Shown piece after piece: positions 22,764 through 33,500 of a DNA stretch of 64,000 bases (positions within the stretch are counted from its first letter, which is position 1; every line of letters starts with the position of its first letter). The position numbers and the translations under genes were made by a program. The stretch is from Syncephalastrum monosporum B8922. Taxonomy: Eukaryota; Mucoromycota; Mucoromycetes; Mucorales; Syncephalastraceae. The DNA is taken from positions 124,001 through 188,000 of the forward strand of contig JNEN01001266.1 of NCBI GenBank assembly GCA_000697355.1, in the 5' to 3' direction. The notes beneath the pieces are model-generated. The model saw only the letters and a list, made by a program, of their open reading frames with translations, had not been told where the DNA came from and ran no database searches.

Positions 22764-25700
22764 ATGAACGACCCGAGCTTCTTCAACTCTCGCTACCAGG
22801 GCCCAGGCGTGCTGGAAACACCCAAACTCATTAGAAGCATCACCATCGATCGTTGCAGCAACTTTACCAGCGGAGGGGCCAATGGCAACGACATTAACCT
22901 GCTCTCCCAGCTCTACAAAGCGCGTACCAACTCGGGTAGGACGGACGGACGCACGTCGACAGTCTTTTGTTGACGGTTTTGTATATAGAGGAGTTCATAT
23001 CCTTGCTGGTCTACTCTGTACCTGATCTGCGTCGGATCCCCTTTGACGAAGCCGTCAATCAAGAGTTCCGGCCCACGCGTCTCGGCGAGTGGTTCGGCCC
23101 CTCTTGGGTAACAAAAGTCTTCTGAGATTGAGGCTGAGAATAACTCATACGATCGTGCTTCTTCCATAGTCGACCCACTGGTTCCACGTTCAGCTGAGAA
23201 TCCCAAATGAGTTTGTGGGAGAAGAGGTCCACTTCATTTGGAATGCGGACAACGAGGCCATGATTTGGAGCGTCGACGGCGTCCCGCTCCAGGGCTTGAC
23301 CGGAGGAGGTACTCACACGTGTTCACGCGTCTTTTTCCTTTTCTTCTTTCGTGTTGCTCACCTGCTCTGTTACGTTTGCCCACATCCAAAGCCGGCAGCG
23401 ACGCGCGTCACGAATACATTCTTACCACCAATGCTCAAGGCGGCGAGGTCATCCAGTTCTACATAGAAATGGCATGCAACGGTATGTTTGGCGCCGGCAA
23501 TGGCTTGATAGGACCGCCGGATCCCAACCGTTTCTTCAACCTCAATGAATTGGTAAGCAGGACGGACTTCTATTCGTGTCAATATTTGTTGGCTGAGACG
23601 TCACCTGGAAGGACCTCGCCGTACCCAACAAACTGGCGTGGGACCTTCTTTACGACTTTCAAATCATCCTCGGCATGGCCAGGGACTTACCAACCGATTC
23701 CTTGCGTGCATCCCAAGCCTTGAACACCGCCAACGAGATCGTGAACACATTTCACCCTGGCGACGATAGCAGCATAGAGGAATGTCTTAAAATAGCAGCT
23801 CGGTTCCTAGCCGCCAAAAACGGTGATGCTCAGCATGATATCATTGCCTTGGGTCACTGTCATATTGGTAAGTCCTTGATCGCGCGTCATTCTTACTGTT
23901 GTTCACCTAAAATTTCAATACGCCGATAGACACGGGTTGGTTGTGGCCGTTCGAGGAAACAATCCGGAAGGCTGCACGCAGCTGGACCTCGCAGATTGAC
24001 CTCATGGATCGATATCCGGATTATAAGTTCATCTGCTCGCAAGCTCAGCAATTCGAATGGGTCAAGGATAACTATCCGCCTTTGTGGGAACGTATCAAGG
24101 AGAAGATTGCGGTCGGTCAATTCATGCCAACAGGCGGCGTAAGTATTATGTCGGGGCACAGCGTTCTGGAGGCTCAAAAGGTGCTCTTCCCCCCCCCCTC
24201 TAGACATGGATCGAGATGGATACCAATATGCCGAGCGGTGAGGCCTTGTGTCGTCAGTTCCTCCTAGGGTATAGTGATAGAAGGAAATATGGGTATTTAT
24301 ACTCAACGATTCTTTTTGGTACGATAGACAACGATTCTATGAAGAGCATTTTGGCAAGCGATGCAAAATTTTCTGGCTTCCTGACTCCTTTGGTTATGCA
24401 TCTCAGGTATAAAAATATAGGCAAAACAAATTTTCAAGATGAAAGAAAACCAGATGGAAGCAACCCTGACGGCGCTCGACCAAATACGTATCGCATGAAC
24501 TCATTCACTCCTGCTTTCATGTAGTTACCACAATTGATGCATCTCGCTGATATGAAGTACTTTTTCACCCAAAAGCTCTCTTGGAATAACGTGAATAAGG
24601 TAAATTATGGAAATTTTCGAAAGATAAATGCTAGCATAGGTGCTCAACACGTTGTTTCTAGTTCCCTTTTACGACATTCTGGTGGGTCGGCATTGATGGC
24701 ACTAAAGCGCTCACACATATGGCTCCTTCAGAGACCTACAATGCGCAATGCACACCTGAAGAGCTTATTCGAACGTAAGTAATCGGTAGAGTATCGATTG
24801 AGGATATTCATGATCTGGCACAGCGTACGCAATCACCGCGATAAGGAAAATTCGAACACCAGTCTACTTGTTTATGGCAACGGTGATGGAGGTGGTGGCC
24901 CTCTAGCCAGTATGATTGAACGGCTGCGTCGCATGAAGAATGTGGTAAGTGGGAAGACTGAGAAGAGAATGCCTGGGGAAATCAAGTAACCTTCTACTCT
25001 CTAGGACGGTTTGCCAAAAGTTGAAATGGGTGCGCCTTCCGATTTTTACGATAAGCTTGAGAAGCAGACATCGACTTTGGCATGCTGGAAGGGCGAGATG
25101 GTGAGTAAAGAACAGAGAAAATGGCTATGTGATTTGCTGAAGAAAGCACGATATAGTACTTTGAGCTTCACCGCGGTATCTTCACGACACATGCACTGTG
25201 CAAGAAACTCAACCGCAGCTGTGAGTTGCTACTCCGCGACGTGGAAATGCTTGCCACATTTGCACATATGATTGATTCAGAGACGTTTCAGTAAGTGCCA
25301 TGGTGGTATTCATTTGATATATATTCATTCGAAAAAAAAAAAAGATACCCCAAGGCCGATTTTGACCAGTTCTGGAAGATGGTCGGTTTGATCCAGTTTC
25401 ACGATGTCATGTCCGGCACCTCGATAGAAATGGTCTACGATGACTGTCTTCAGGTAAAAAGTTGGCGCATGCTGCGCTGGGAACGTGTAACATATCTCAT
25501 AAGTTCCATTAGATGTATACCAAAGTCGATATGCTAGCCAAACAAATGCGTGTTTCGATCATCGATACACTCCTTCAATTGAACCCCGGCGTAGCTCCCG
25601 AGGGAAAGCAAGCATTGGCAGTCTTCAACACACTTTCATGGCCTCGCCACGAGGTCATCGAGGTGCCATTAGACGAAGGTCTCGCAACCATGAAGCAATA

Positions 25701-27608
25701 CTCTGCTTTCGGTAGAACGGGTTATGCACTAGGTAAGGGCACAGGGAACGCTACGGTCAGTTAATAGAGACTGACGATATGCTCTGTAGTGGATGATGTG
25801 CCCGCTTTGGGTGCTAAAGGCTTCACCTTGACAGACGAGCTCAAATATGAGCCCGTCAAGGTTGCGCCTGATCGTCACAACAACATTGTGATGGAAAACA
25901 TGTACATTCGGGCGACGTTTAACAAATCCGGCCACCTGATTGCTCTGGAGGACAAGGAGTTAGAGTGAGTGATTTTCTCGTGGTATGCCGCCGACAGAAG
26001 CTGACAGTGACACAGGCGGCCCCTTATTAAACCTGGCGAACGCGGTAATGTGTTCCGGATGTACGAAGACATTGTAAGTTACACACAACCCGCTGTGAGG
26101 AATAGAACTGACATGGAACGTTGGACAATCTGTAGCCTCTATTCTGGGATGGTAAGTTTGGAAGACTATATTTATTCGGCAGAAATGACTAAAATAGGAT
26201 ACGTACCTCCTGGAACGATGTAGCCTGGGATGGTAAGTCGGGACAAAGAAAATTATCTTCTGCGACACAAAAGACTTAAACAGAGGGAACCTGTATTTTT
26301 TATGTACAGTTGAAATTTACCATCTGGAGAAAAATCGGGTGGTGGAAGAAGGCTCCGTCCAGCTTCTGGAGCAAGGCCCGTTACGTGCTGCGTTACTCGT
26401 CGAAAAGTCCATCTCAGAAACGAGCCGGTTACGGCAGATAGTAGTCATGACAGCTATTTCACGACGGATTGACTTCGAGACCGAGGTGGACTGGAATGAA
26501 AACAGACAGTTTTTAGTATGCAACCGAAAGCAGACACGCTGTCAGTGAGAGTGGGACTCACCTATCTTTCTTTGTATTAGAAAGTGGAATTTGCATGGGA
26601 TATCACAGCAGATACGGTGAGTTATCACCACCCATCCAAATAGATCCCTTACTAAGATGGACATGATTAGGTGACATATGAAACGCAGTATGGTACCGTG
26701 CAACGACCAACACATTACAACACATCCTGGGATAGCGCGAAATTCGAAGTGGCGGGCCACAAGTTCGCCGACATGTCTGAATACGGCTACGGTGTTGCGC
26801 TTTTCAACGATTGCAAGTACGGCTACTCGGCTCATAACAATGTAGTGCGACTGTCCCTGATCCGGTCACCGAAAGCGCCGGATTCCAATTGCGATATCGG
26901 TAAGGACACAACGGCAAGAAGTGTGTATGCTTGCTAAGTAGGTATACAGGACACCACGTATTCAAGTATGCCATCTACCCGCACAAGGGCCATTTCATGC
27001 AGTCTGATGTTGTGCGTGAGGGATATAACTTCAATGTACCTCTGCTGACAAAGTAAGTGCTGATGGGACTCCATTTAATTTTATTTTATTTTTTGTTTTT
27101 TCTTGTCATGCTAAAAAAAAAGCGCGTTTCAGGGCAATCCCAGAAAAAAAAGTACACGAGGTGGCCAACATGTTGCCGCGCATTTACCTGAAGGGGGCAC
27201 CTAACGTCGTATTGGACACGATGAAGAAAGCGGAAGACAGCAACGATATCATTGTCCGAATGTATGAGGCGTACGGAGGCCACGCCCGTGCGCGTCTTGT
27301 TAGGTACGTCACGCACACACGAGTTGAAAGACTGGTTCTGAAATCTGGCACACAAATCGAATAGCTCTGTGCCTATGCGGTCGATATCACGGTGCAATAT
27401 CTTGGAAGACGAGCTGGAGCCGGTACCGATCTCGGGTATGAGCCATAATGCTACATCACCGGGTGACCGGGCGTTTAGCACGAACCTGCGCGTCCTGGAT
27501 GACGATGTAGTAGAGCTGCGACAGCAAGCTGAGCTGCGGCGGCAGGCAGAAGGTGCATTTTTGAACATTGGGCCATTCCAGGTAGTGACTCTCAAGATTT
27601 CATTTTAA
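22764..27608 (+). CDS. AMS1: Alpha-mannosidase, glycoside hydrolase family 38 (vacuolar/cytosolic type)
   Basis: This enzyme trims mannose from free oligosaccharides and, in yeast, is the Ams1 enzyme delivered to the vacuole by selective autophagy. I reconstruct 25 exons: 22764-22935, 22989-23107, 23170-23308, 23392-23552, 23612-23867, 23930-24138, 24204-24268, 24328-24406, 24525-24599, 24662-24774, 24824-24944, 25005-25100, 25157-25290, 25345-25453, 25513-25732, 25790-25964, 26016-26073, 26136-26151, 26224-26232, 26310-26515, 26581-26616, 26671-26899, 26950-27052, 27133-27303 and 27365-27608. The result is 1104 aa (yeast Ams1 is about 1083). No signal peptide is present, which fits the cytosolic form. 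The catalytic domain has [11 protein letters not shown] (zinc ligands; Asp283) and WLPDSFGY (likely nucleophile Asp393). Exons of 16 and 9 nt encode PLFWD-AWD, a conserved stretch before VEIYHLE. Confidence 0.95.
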
Positions 27609-27858
27609 GAATAAAATATAAACGATGCGCGACTGCATGGTTTCCACCGCGACGGAAAAAAAAAGGAAGGAGGAGGATAGACACTAAGTGGGATTGCTAT
27701 GTATCGTAGCTCTATGAAATGAAAGGTATATTGTTGCCAGGGTGGAAATTGATAATTCAAGGTCCGTCTGGAGTGACGTGTTAATGGATTGAGTAAGAGT
27801 AAGGACGACCCCCGCCTAAAAAAATTTACACAGCCTCTATACTACAAAGAAGTTCGAC

Positions 27859-28577
27859 ATGGCATCTCTTCGCACCGCCGTCAAGCAGCTCGACTGGTCC
27901 AAGCTGAGCACCAGCCTCCCCAAGGAGACCGCTGCCTCGCTCCAGGCCTTCCGTAAGCGCAACGATGAGGCCAAGCGTGTCCTCGCTGAGCTCAAGACCC
28001 AGCCCACCACCGTTGATTTCGCCCATTACCGTAGCGTCCTCAAGAACCAGGCCATCGTTGACCAGGCCGAGAAGGCCGTCCAGGGCTTCAAGGCTGTCCC
28101 CTACAACCTCGATGCCCAGCTTAAGGCCATCGACCAGTTCGAGACCAAGGCTGTATGTTGTCATTTTACCATTTATATGTTTCGCGAGATTGTCATTCGC
28201 CATGCCAGTGCCTCGCGTGTCTTCTTGCTGTATACTTACCCATTCGTTTACTCTACAGGTCGAGAAGGCCAAGACGACCGTCCAGAAGATTGACGCCGAG
28301 CTGAAGGATCTCGAGGCCACCCTCAGCAACATTGAGGGCTCGCGCCCCATTGAGCAGCTCACTGTAAGATTCACACCGAAGAGAGACGGAAGGGGGGGAT
28401 GAATGTACCTGATGAACCGTGACCTTACATTATTTTTTCTTCTTTTTCTTTTTCTAGGTCGACGATATCATTGTCGCTAAGCCTGACCTCACCACCGAGA
28501 TCGAGAAGCGTCTCCAGAAGGGCGAGTACACCCAGCCCGGTTACAAGGAGAAGTTCGGCGACATCTCGTACTTCTAA
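27859..28577 (+). CDS. ATP7: Mitochondrial ATP synthase subunit d
   Basis: This is a peripheral-stalk (stator) subunit of F1Fo-ATP synthase on the matrix side of the inner membrane. Three exons: 27859-28152, 28259-28363 and 28458-28577, giving 172 aa (yeast Atp7 is 174). Conserved features are the LRTAVKQLDWSKL start, a long charged helical region (residues about 20-130) and the end EKFGDISYF. Both introns are phase 0. Codon bias is strong, as in other highly expressed genes here. The gene converges on prefoldin 1, with the stops about 200 bp apart. Confidence 0.95.
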
Positions 28578-28774
28578 ACTGTCTAGATACAACCCCATCT
28601 TCAAATATTGGATTTGTACAAATACAAAAAAGAATAACCTCTCTTTGCCCATGTGTCCTATGCCTTTGCACGAGTGCCTCCATGTGTACGATAGTGAAGA
28701 AGAAGCCGTGTGTCTGTGTGTGTGCGTGGGTGGGGGGGGGTATGCAAGCTCATTTTTATTACATTGTAACAGGG

Positions 28775-29279
28775 TTACATAGTGCGCGGGCCGTTGATGA
28801 TGTCTTTCAGGTTGCCCTGCGCATCTTGAGCGGCTCTGTCCCAGTACTTTTCCGACTTTTCAAGCTGCTTGATCGCCTCGTCCGTGTCCTCGATACGTTT
28901 CACGAATTGGTGCTTCATATCGTTCAAGGGCGTTTGAATGAACCTATCCAAAGGAAAGGAAAAGAACATAACACAAGAAAAGGATCAATGGACGTGTGAT
29001 TTGTATATCGGTATATCGTGTGCATTACATTTTGCCAACGGGCTTGTACGTCTTTGTGTCGGGTTCGAGCGTGTCGAGTTCGCGGCGAGTGAGTTCAGCC
29101 ATCTTGCGATCGCGCTGTCTGGCTTGCATCCGAGCGCGTACAGTGTTCAGCTGCTGCTGGGAAGCAACGTACTTGGCCTGCAGCTCGACAAACACCTGCT
29201 TCTACGTGAGGCTTCTTGATGATACGGTGCTGTGTTGAGTAATTACCTTGCGGATGGCATCATCGGATAGGGCAGACAT
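28775..29279 (-). CDS. PFD1: Prefoldin subunit 1
   Basis: This is a beta-type subunit of the hexameric prefoldin (GimC) chaperone, which hands nascent actin and tubulin to the CCT chaperonin. Exons: 29279-29247, 29201-29029 and 28943-28775, giving 124 aa, a normal size. Two coiled-coil helices (KKQVFVELQAKYVASQQQL and a C-terminal helix with EKSEKYWDRAAQDAQ) flank a beta-hairpin region around YKPVGKMFIQTP, the pattern of beta prefoldins. The first exon codes for only 11 residues. The promoter is shared, head to head, with kynureninase. Confidence 0.93.
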
Positions 29280-29844
29280 GACGGGTGGAGAAGGAGGCGC
29301 TGGAGGAGCGGGAAGGGAGAGTGGAGGCTATGACGTTCGGCGACTCAAAAGCCACTCATTCATTCATCGCCCACTGGATAAAATCAGACCAGGCAGCACC
29401 CTCGTATAAGTAAGTCTACTGCATCGTTGTCATTTTTTGCCTCTGCTATCGTTGCTGTCTTTGCTCTCTTATCACCAATCCTCCTATGGGTCTCTTTACG
29501 CGTTTCTTTGAGATTTTAGCATAAATGGATGATGCTCTCTCGAGTGTTTTAAGACAAAAAGCTTTATTGGTTTTTTTACTCCATATATTCTTCTCGGGCA
29601 ACACGAAAGTGGGAGATACCCGCTGATCCGAGAAAAGTTTATCGTTAGCCTCGGCAGATGAAAGGTCAACAGGACGATAATGTGTACTACATAGAACAAG
29701 AAAGGGGTCTATGACCAAATAAAAGACATAAAAAGGGAAGATGCGCCTGGGTGATCGAGCGCCAGTTTCGGGGATCTATTTTTCCTTGCGTTTCTTCTTT
29801 TTTTTCAACTTCACTTCTCTCTTTCCCCTCTCGCCGTATTTTTC
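29280..29844. promoter_or_regulatory. Divergent promoter region PFD1 / BNA5
   Basis: These 565 bp separate two head-to-head start codons and hold no gene. The DNA next to the BNA5 start is CT-rich (about 29785-29840), which is typical of fungal leaders. I can name no specific factor site. Confidence 0.5.
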
Positions 29845-31793
29845 ATGTCTTCCTCGACCCTGTTTGACGTCCCAAAGGACGAACTCTTCTCAGAGGAGTT
29901 TGCTGCCCATCTAGACAGCCAAGATACCTTGAAAAAGTACCGCGATGAATTTGCTATTCCTCCTCGCCGCTGCGTGTCGGGCGAGAATCCCATTGTTGAC
30001 GGTAAAAAATGCAGATAAATCTTGTCTTGTTTCCCATGCATGGTCATTGACTGTGTCTGTGCGTTTTTACTTGGATAGATGACGCTGAGCTTGACCTTCC
30101 GTCGACGTATCTCTGTGGCAACTCGCTAGGCCTCATGCCGAAGCGGGCGCGAACCCTTGTCGAGCAGGAATTTGACGTGTGGGCCACTCGGTAAGCTTCA
30201 AGTCAGTGCGTGTCCCTAGATCTGTGCTGATAAAAGACGAACTGCTATTCAGAGGCGTCCTCGCGCATACTGAACACCCTTATGGCCGTCCTTGGGCGCC
30301 CGTGGATGAGAACGTCAAGGATTCTCTTGCTCGTATCGTCGGTAAGGCCCGGAATGCATCTAATTGACAGATCGGTCCTGACTATGCATATGCATTTGCA
30401 TACTTTTAGGCGCCAAACCGAGCGAAGTCACTGCTATGAACACATTGACTGCCAATCTACACACCATGATGGCATCATTTTACCAGCCCACGCCCAACCG
30501 CTTCAAAATCTTGATTGAAGCCAAAGCCTTCCCCTCGGACCATGTAACGTATCTTACGTTGGCGATAGCTTTTTTTCTCACGCGTTGTTTGGCTATGCTT
30601 TCAAAACTCCTTGTGTGCCTGTAGTACGCGGTTACTTCTCAGCTGAAATTGCATGGATACGACCCAGAAGTCGGACTTGTCGCACTTTCCCCACGGCCTG
30701 GCGAGACTTATCTCCGGACGAGCGACATTGTCGATACGATCAAAAATGATCCCCAGATCGCCCTCGTTCTCTTCAGCGGCGTTCAGTACTACACTGGCCA
30801 ATTCTTTGATATCAAGACCATCACCGAAGCTGGCCGTGCTGAGGTAAATAGACAAGAAAAAGACATAGTCCTTGGCCTTTCTGTTCGCTCTTTCTTTTCG
30901 CTTTTACTAATGGAAGTGGATATGACTATTAGGGCTGCGTCGTTGGCTGGGACCTTGCACACGCTGCAGGCAACGTGCCATTGAAACTGCACGAATGGGA
31001 GGTCGATTTTGCCTGCTGGTGTTCTTACAAATACCTGAACGCGAGCCCAGGTGGCATCGCAGGTGTGTTTGTACACGAGAAATACGCGACCGACTTTGAC
31101 CGGCCGAGGTATAATGGAAACCCGCTATACGCACTGGGCACCTGCGGAACAATTGTACTAAGTGAACCTTGTTATTTCTCTTTTTAGATTTGCTGGTTGG
31201 TGGGGCAACGAGAAAGCCAATCGCTTTGAGATGTCACCAGGTAAGGAAGACCGCAAAAAAAAAAAAAAAAAAAAAGGCAAAACAGCGCCGGCCCCCCCGG
31301 TTCCCCAATTAGACAACGTACATACGAATTTGAAACCTGACGTATGGGTGGATGGTGCACAGAGTTCCGACCGAGTGCCGGCGCGTCCGGGTTCCAGCTG
31401 AGCAACCCAAGCGTGCTCAACATGACGGTGCTGCTGGCGTCGCTCCAGATCTTTGACGAGGCTGGCAGCATCCCGGCCCTGCGTGCCAAGTCGCTCAAGC
31501 TCACGGGCTACCTTGAACAGCTCCTCCTCTCCGTCCTGGACGATCACTTCAAGGCAGGCCATATTGGAATCTTGACACCGACGGACAGTGCCCAGCGTGG
31601 CTGCCAGCTCTCACTCGATTTCCCGGAACGGATGATGCAGGTGTTTGAGGGACTGCATGCCCGCGGTGTGATTTGCGATGAGCGCAAGCCAACCGTGATC
31701 CGCATTGCCCCTGCGCCGCTTTACAATTCTTTTGCCGACGTGCGCCGAGCTGTCGCGTGTCTCAAGCAAGTCATGGACACCGTGTTCCAATAA
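29845..31793 (+). CDS. BNA5: Kynureninase
   Basis: This PLP enzyme cleaves kynurenine and 3-hydroxykynurenine to anthranilate or 3-hydroxyanthranilate plus alanine, in the de novo NAD pathway. Eight exons: 29845-30001, 30079-30190, 30253-30341, 30410-30543, 30625-30843, 30933-31108, 31188-31240 and 31363-31793, giving 456 aa (family about 450-470). Signatures are [12 protein letters not shown], the cofactor-contacting [10 protein letters not shown], and the PLP lysine in WCSYKYLN (Lys270). After FAGWWG the protein continues with RFEMSP and [16 protein letters not shown]. The last intron (31241-31362) is marked by an 18-base A run. No targeting peptide is seen, so it is likely cytosolic. Confidence 0.96.
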
Positions 31794-31895
31794 TAACAAT
31801 AACGACATACCTCCCTTTCTCTCTCTCTCTCTCTCGCTCGTTCTCTTTTTCTCCCTTTCCCTGTCGTAGAGGAGATGTATGACTCTTACGTGTGT

Positions 31896-31901
31896 AATAA
31901 A
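31896..31901 (+). terminator. Candidate poly(A) signal AATAAA
   Basis: This hexamer lies 103 nt after the kynureninase stop, following a CT-rich run. Confidence 0.45.
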
Positions 31902-32180
31902 TGGTGAGAGATAGACTATTGTCTGCCTTTCCCATTCCTTTTTGCTTTCTATCATTATTTTTTTCTGGCTATGGCTCAAGGTACAAACCGAGCAAGCGTC
32001 AATGTTTTCATTTTGCACGACAAACATTGGGGTGGGGGGTCGTTGAGGTAGCGTAAGTAAAAGTAGCAGGATGGGGGGAGAGACCAGTGTTTATTTGTAC
32101 ACACACATAATGTTGAAAAGTCTATTAAATAAGTGAGAGAAAAGAGAAGAATAGGTAAGAAAAAAAAAATAGAAATAAGA

Positions 32181-33173
32181 TCATCTTTTTCGTTTTTTAA
32201 TATTGTGCAGACTAAAGTCCTCCGGGTCGGAGCGATCATCCGGGTACGAAGGCGACGACGACGCATAATACGCATGGAAACCGACAGGAGGAAGGTCGTG
32301 TTGCTGCTGTGGCTGCTGTTGTTTGTTCTGCAACGGCTGCTGTGGTGACGGTTCATGGTGATGGGAGGAGTCGATCAACCGAGGATAAGCCGAAGATGGA
32401 GCCGAGAGATTATGGATGGAAGGCAGCCGGTAGTCGTGCGGTGGGGGTGCGGTCGGCATGGGACGCTGCAGCGGCGGTGACTGGGGACCGGTGGAGGAAG
32501 GACGTGGAGGAGAGGCCTGTGGGTGCGCATGGTGGTGATGAGAATGAGAAGAAGCGTGATGAGACGACGCCGAAGAGGAGGACGGTGTTTGCTGTTGCTG
32601 CTGCTGCTGTTGTTGTTGTTGTGAAGGGAGATGATGCGAAGAGGAGGAGGAGGAGGACGAAGAAGGGGGCGGTACCTGCCGCTGTGGAGTTGCTTGTTGT
32701 ACTTGATGTTGTTGTTGTTGAGCGTTATGATTCTGATGATGGAGGAGAGGCGTGCCCGGGTGCGAAAGTGGGGGGGAATGGTGCGGCGGCGGATAATGAA
32801 GAGGCCGTGGCGAAGGGGACTGGGAAGTAGACGTGGTCGTGTGGTTGTCTCGGTTCAGGAAGTTGTTTACCGCCGCAGGATCCAGGTCTGCAACCGAAAG
32901 CTGGGACTGCAGTATCGTGCGCAGCATGTCCTCGATCGTCTTTAGACGGTGCTCAATGGCCTCCAGGGCTGCTTTGCTGGGTGCGTTGCGTCGGTCGTCG
33001 TTCTGGGTCGCGGACGGGTACACGCACGGCACCGACGACTTTTGGCAGTTACGACAAGGCTGCTCACCATTGCACTTTGTCTTTTTGCGACGGCATTCAC
33101 TGCATGCGCTCACAATCTTGGCGCGTTTCTTCCGCGGCTCGACAGTCGTTTGTGGTGGTTCATCGCCTGGCAT
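32181..33173 (-). CDS. Zn2Cys6 binuclear-cluster DNA-binding protein
   Basis: This single-exon gene encodes 330 aa. A Gal4-type zinc cluster lies at residues about 24-50 (CSECRRKKTKCNGEQPCRNCQ, then C), preceded by a basic stretch (RKKRAK). A short possible dimerising helix follows (residues about 70-95, with EHRLKTIEDMLRTIL). The rest is low-complexity His/Gln/Pro/Ser sequence, including Gln and Ser runs, and ends in a basic KKRKR tail. The family's usual middle-homology regulatory domain is absent, so this is either a short specialised regulator or a DNA-binding partner. The trinucleotide runs may vary between strains. The ATG at 33173 lies just behind a long purine tract. Confidence 0.9.
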   Translation of the reverse strand: MPGDEPPQTTVEPRKKRAKIVSACSECRRKKTKCNGEQPCRNCQKSSVPCVYPSATQNDDRRNAPSKAALEAIEHRLKTIEDMLRTILQSQLSVADLDPAAVNNFLNRDNHTTTSTSQSPSPRPLHYPPPHHSPPLSHPGTPLLHHQNHNAQQQQHQVQQATPQRQVPPPSSSSSSSSSHHLPSQQQQQQQQQQQTPSSSSASSHHASSHSHHHHAHPQASPPRPSSTGPQSPPLQRPMPTAPPPHDYRLPSIHNLSAPSSAYPRLIDSSHHHEPSPQQPLQNKQQQPQQQHDLPPVGFHAYYASSSPSYPDDRSDPEDFSLHNIKKRKR

Positions 33174-33177
33174 GGTC

Positions 33178-33500
33178 AGAAAAGGAGAGGAGAGGAGAGT
33201 AGAGTAGAGAAGAATAGCAAGAAAGAGAAGTGTGAGCAGTAAATAAGGGAAGATAAATAAATAAACGGGAAAGAGAGTAAGACAGAATGAGAGAATGAGA
33301 GAGTGAAAGTGAGTGAGTGAGTGAGTGAGTGAGTGAGTGAACGAGAGAGAGAGAGAGCGAGAGAAAGTTAGAGAAAGAGAGAGAGAGCGAGAGAGAGAGA
33401 GAATTAAAGAGAGAAAGAGAAGACAAAGAAGAAGAATAAAGAGAGAATAAAAGAAGCGAAAAAGGGAAGAGAGAGACGAGAGAAATAAAGCGCAAGGAAT
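33178..33500. repeat. Long purine-rich tract with (GAGT)n and (GA)n
   Basis: About 320 bp are almost pure purine on the + strand, including a (GAGT)n run near 33311-33341 and several GA runs. It lies directly upstream of the Zn2Cys6 start, so it forms a pyrimidine-rich promoter or leader on the coding strand. A long open frame through it is a low-complexity artefact. Confidence 0.85.

Noticed and set aside
26224..26260. Reading the mannosidase exon after 26151 from the earlier acceptor at 26200 (GGATACGTACC)
   Set aside because: It leads to an in-frame TAG and loses the conserved AWDVEIYH stretch. The 9-nt exon model fits better.
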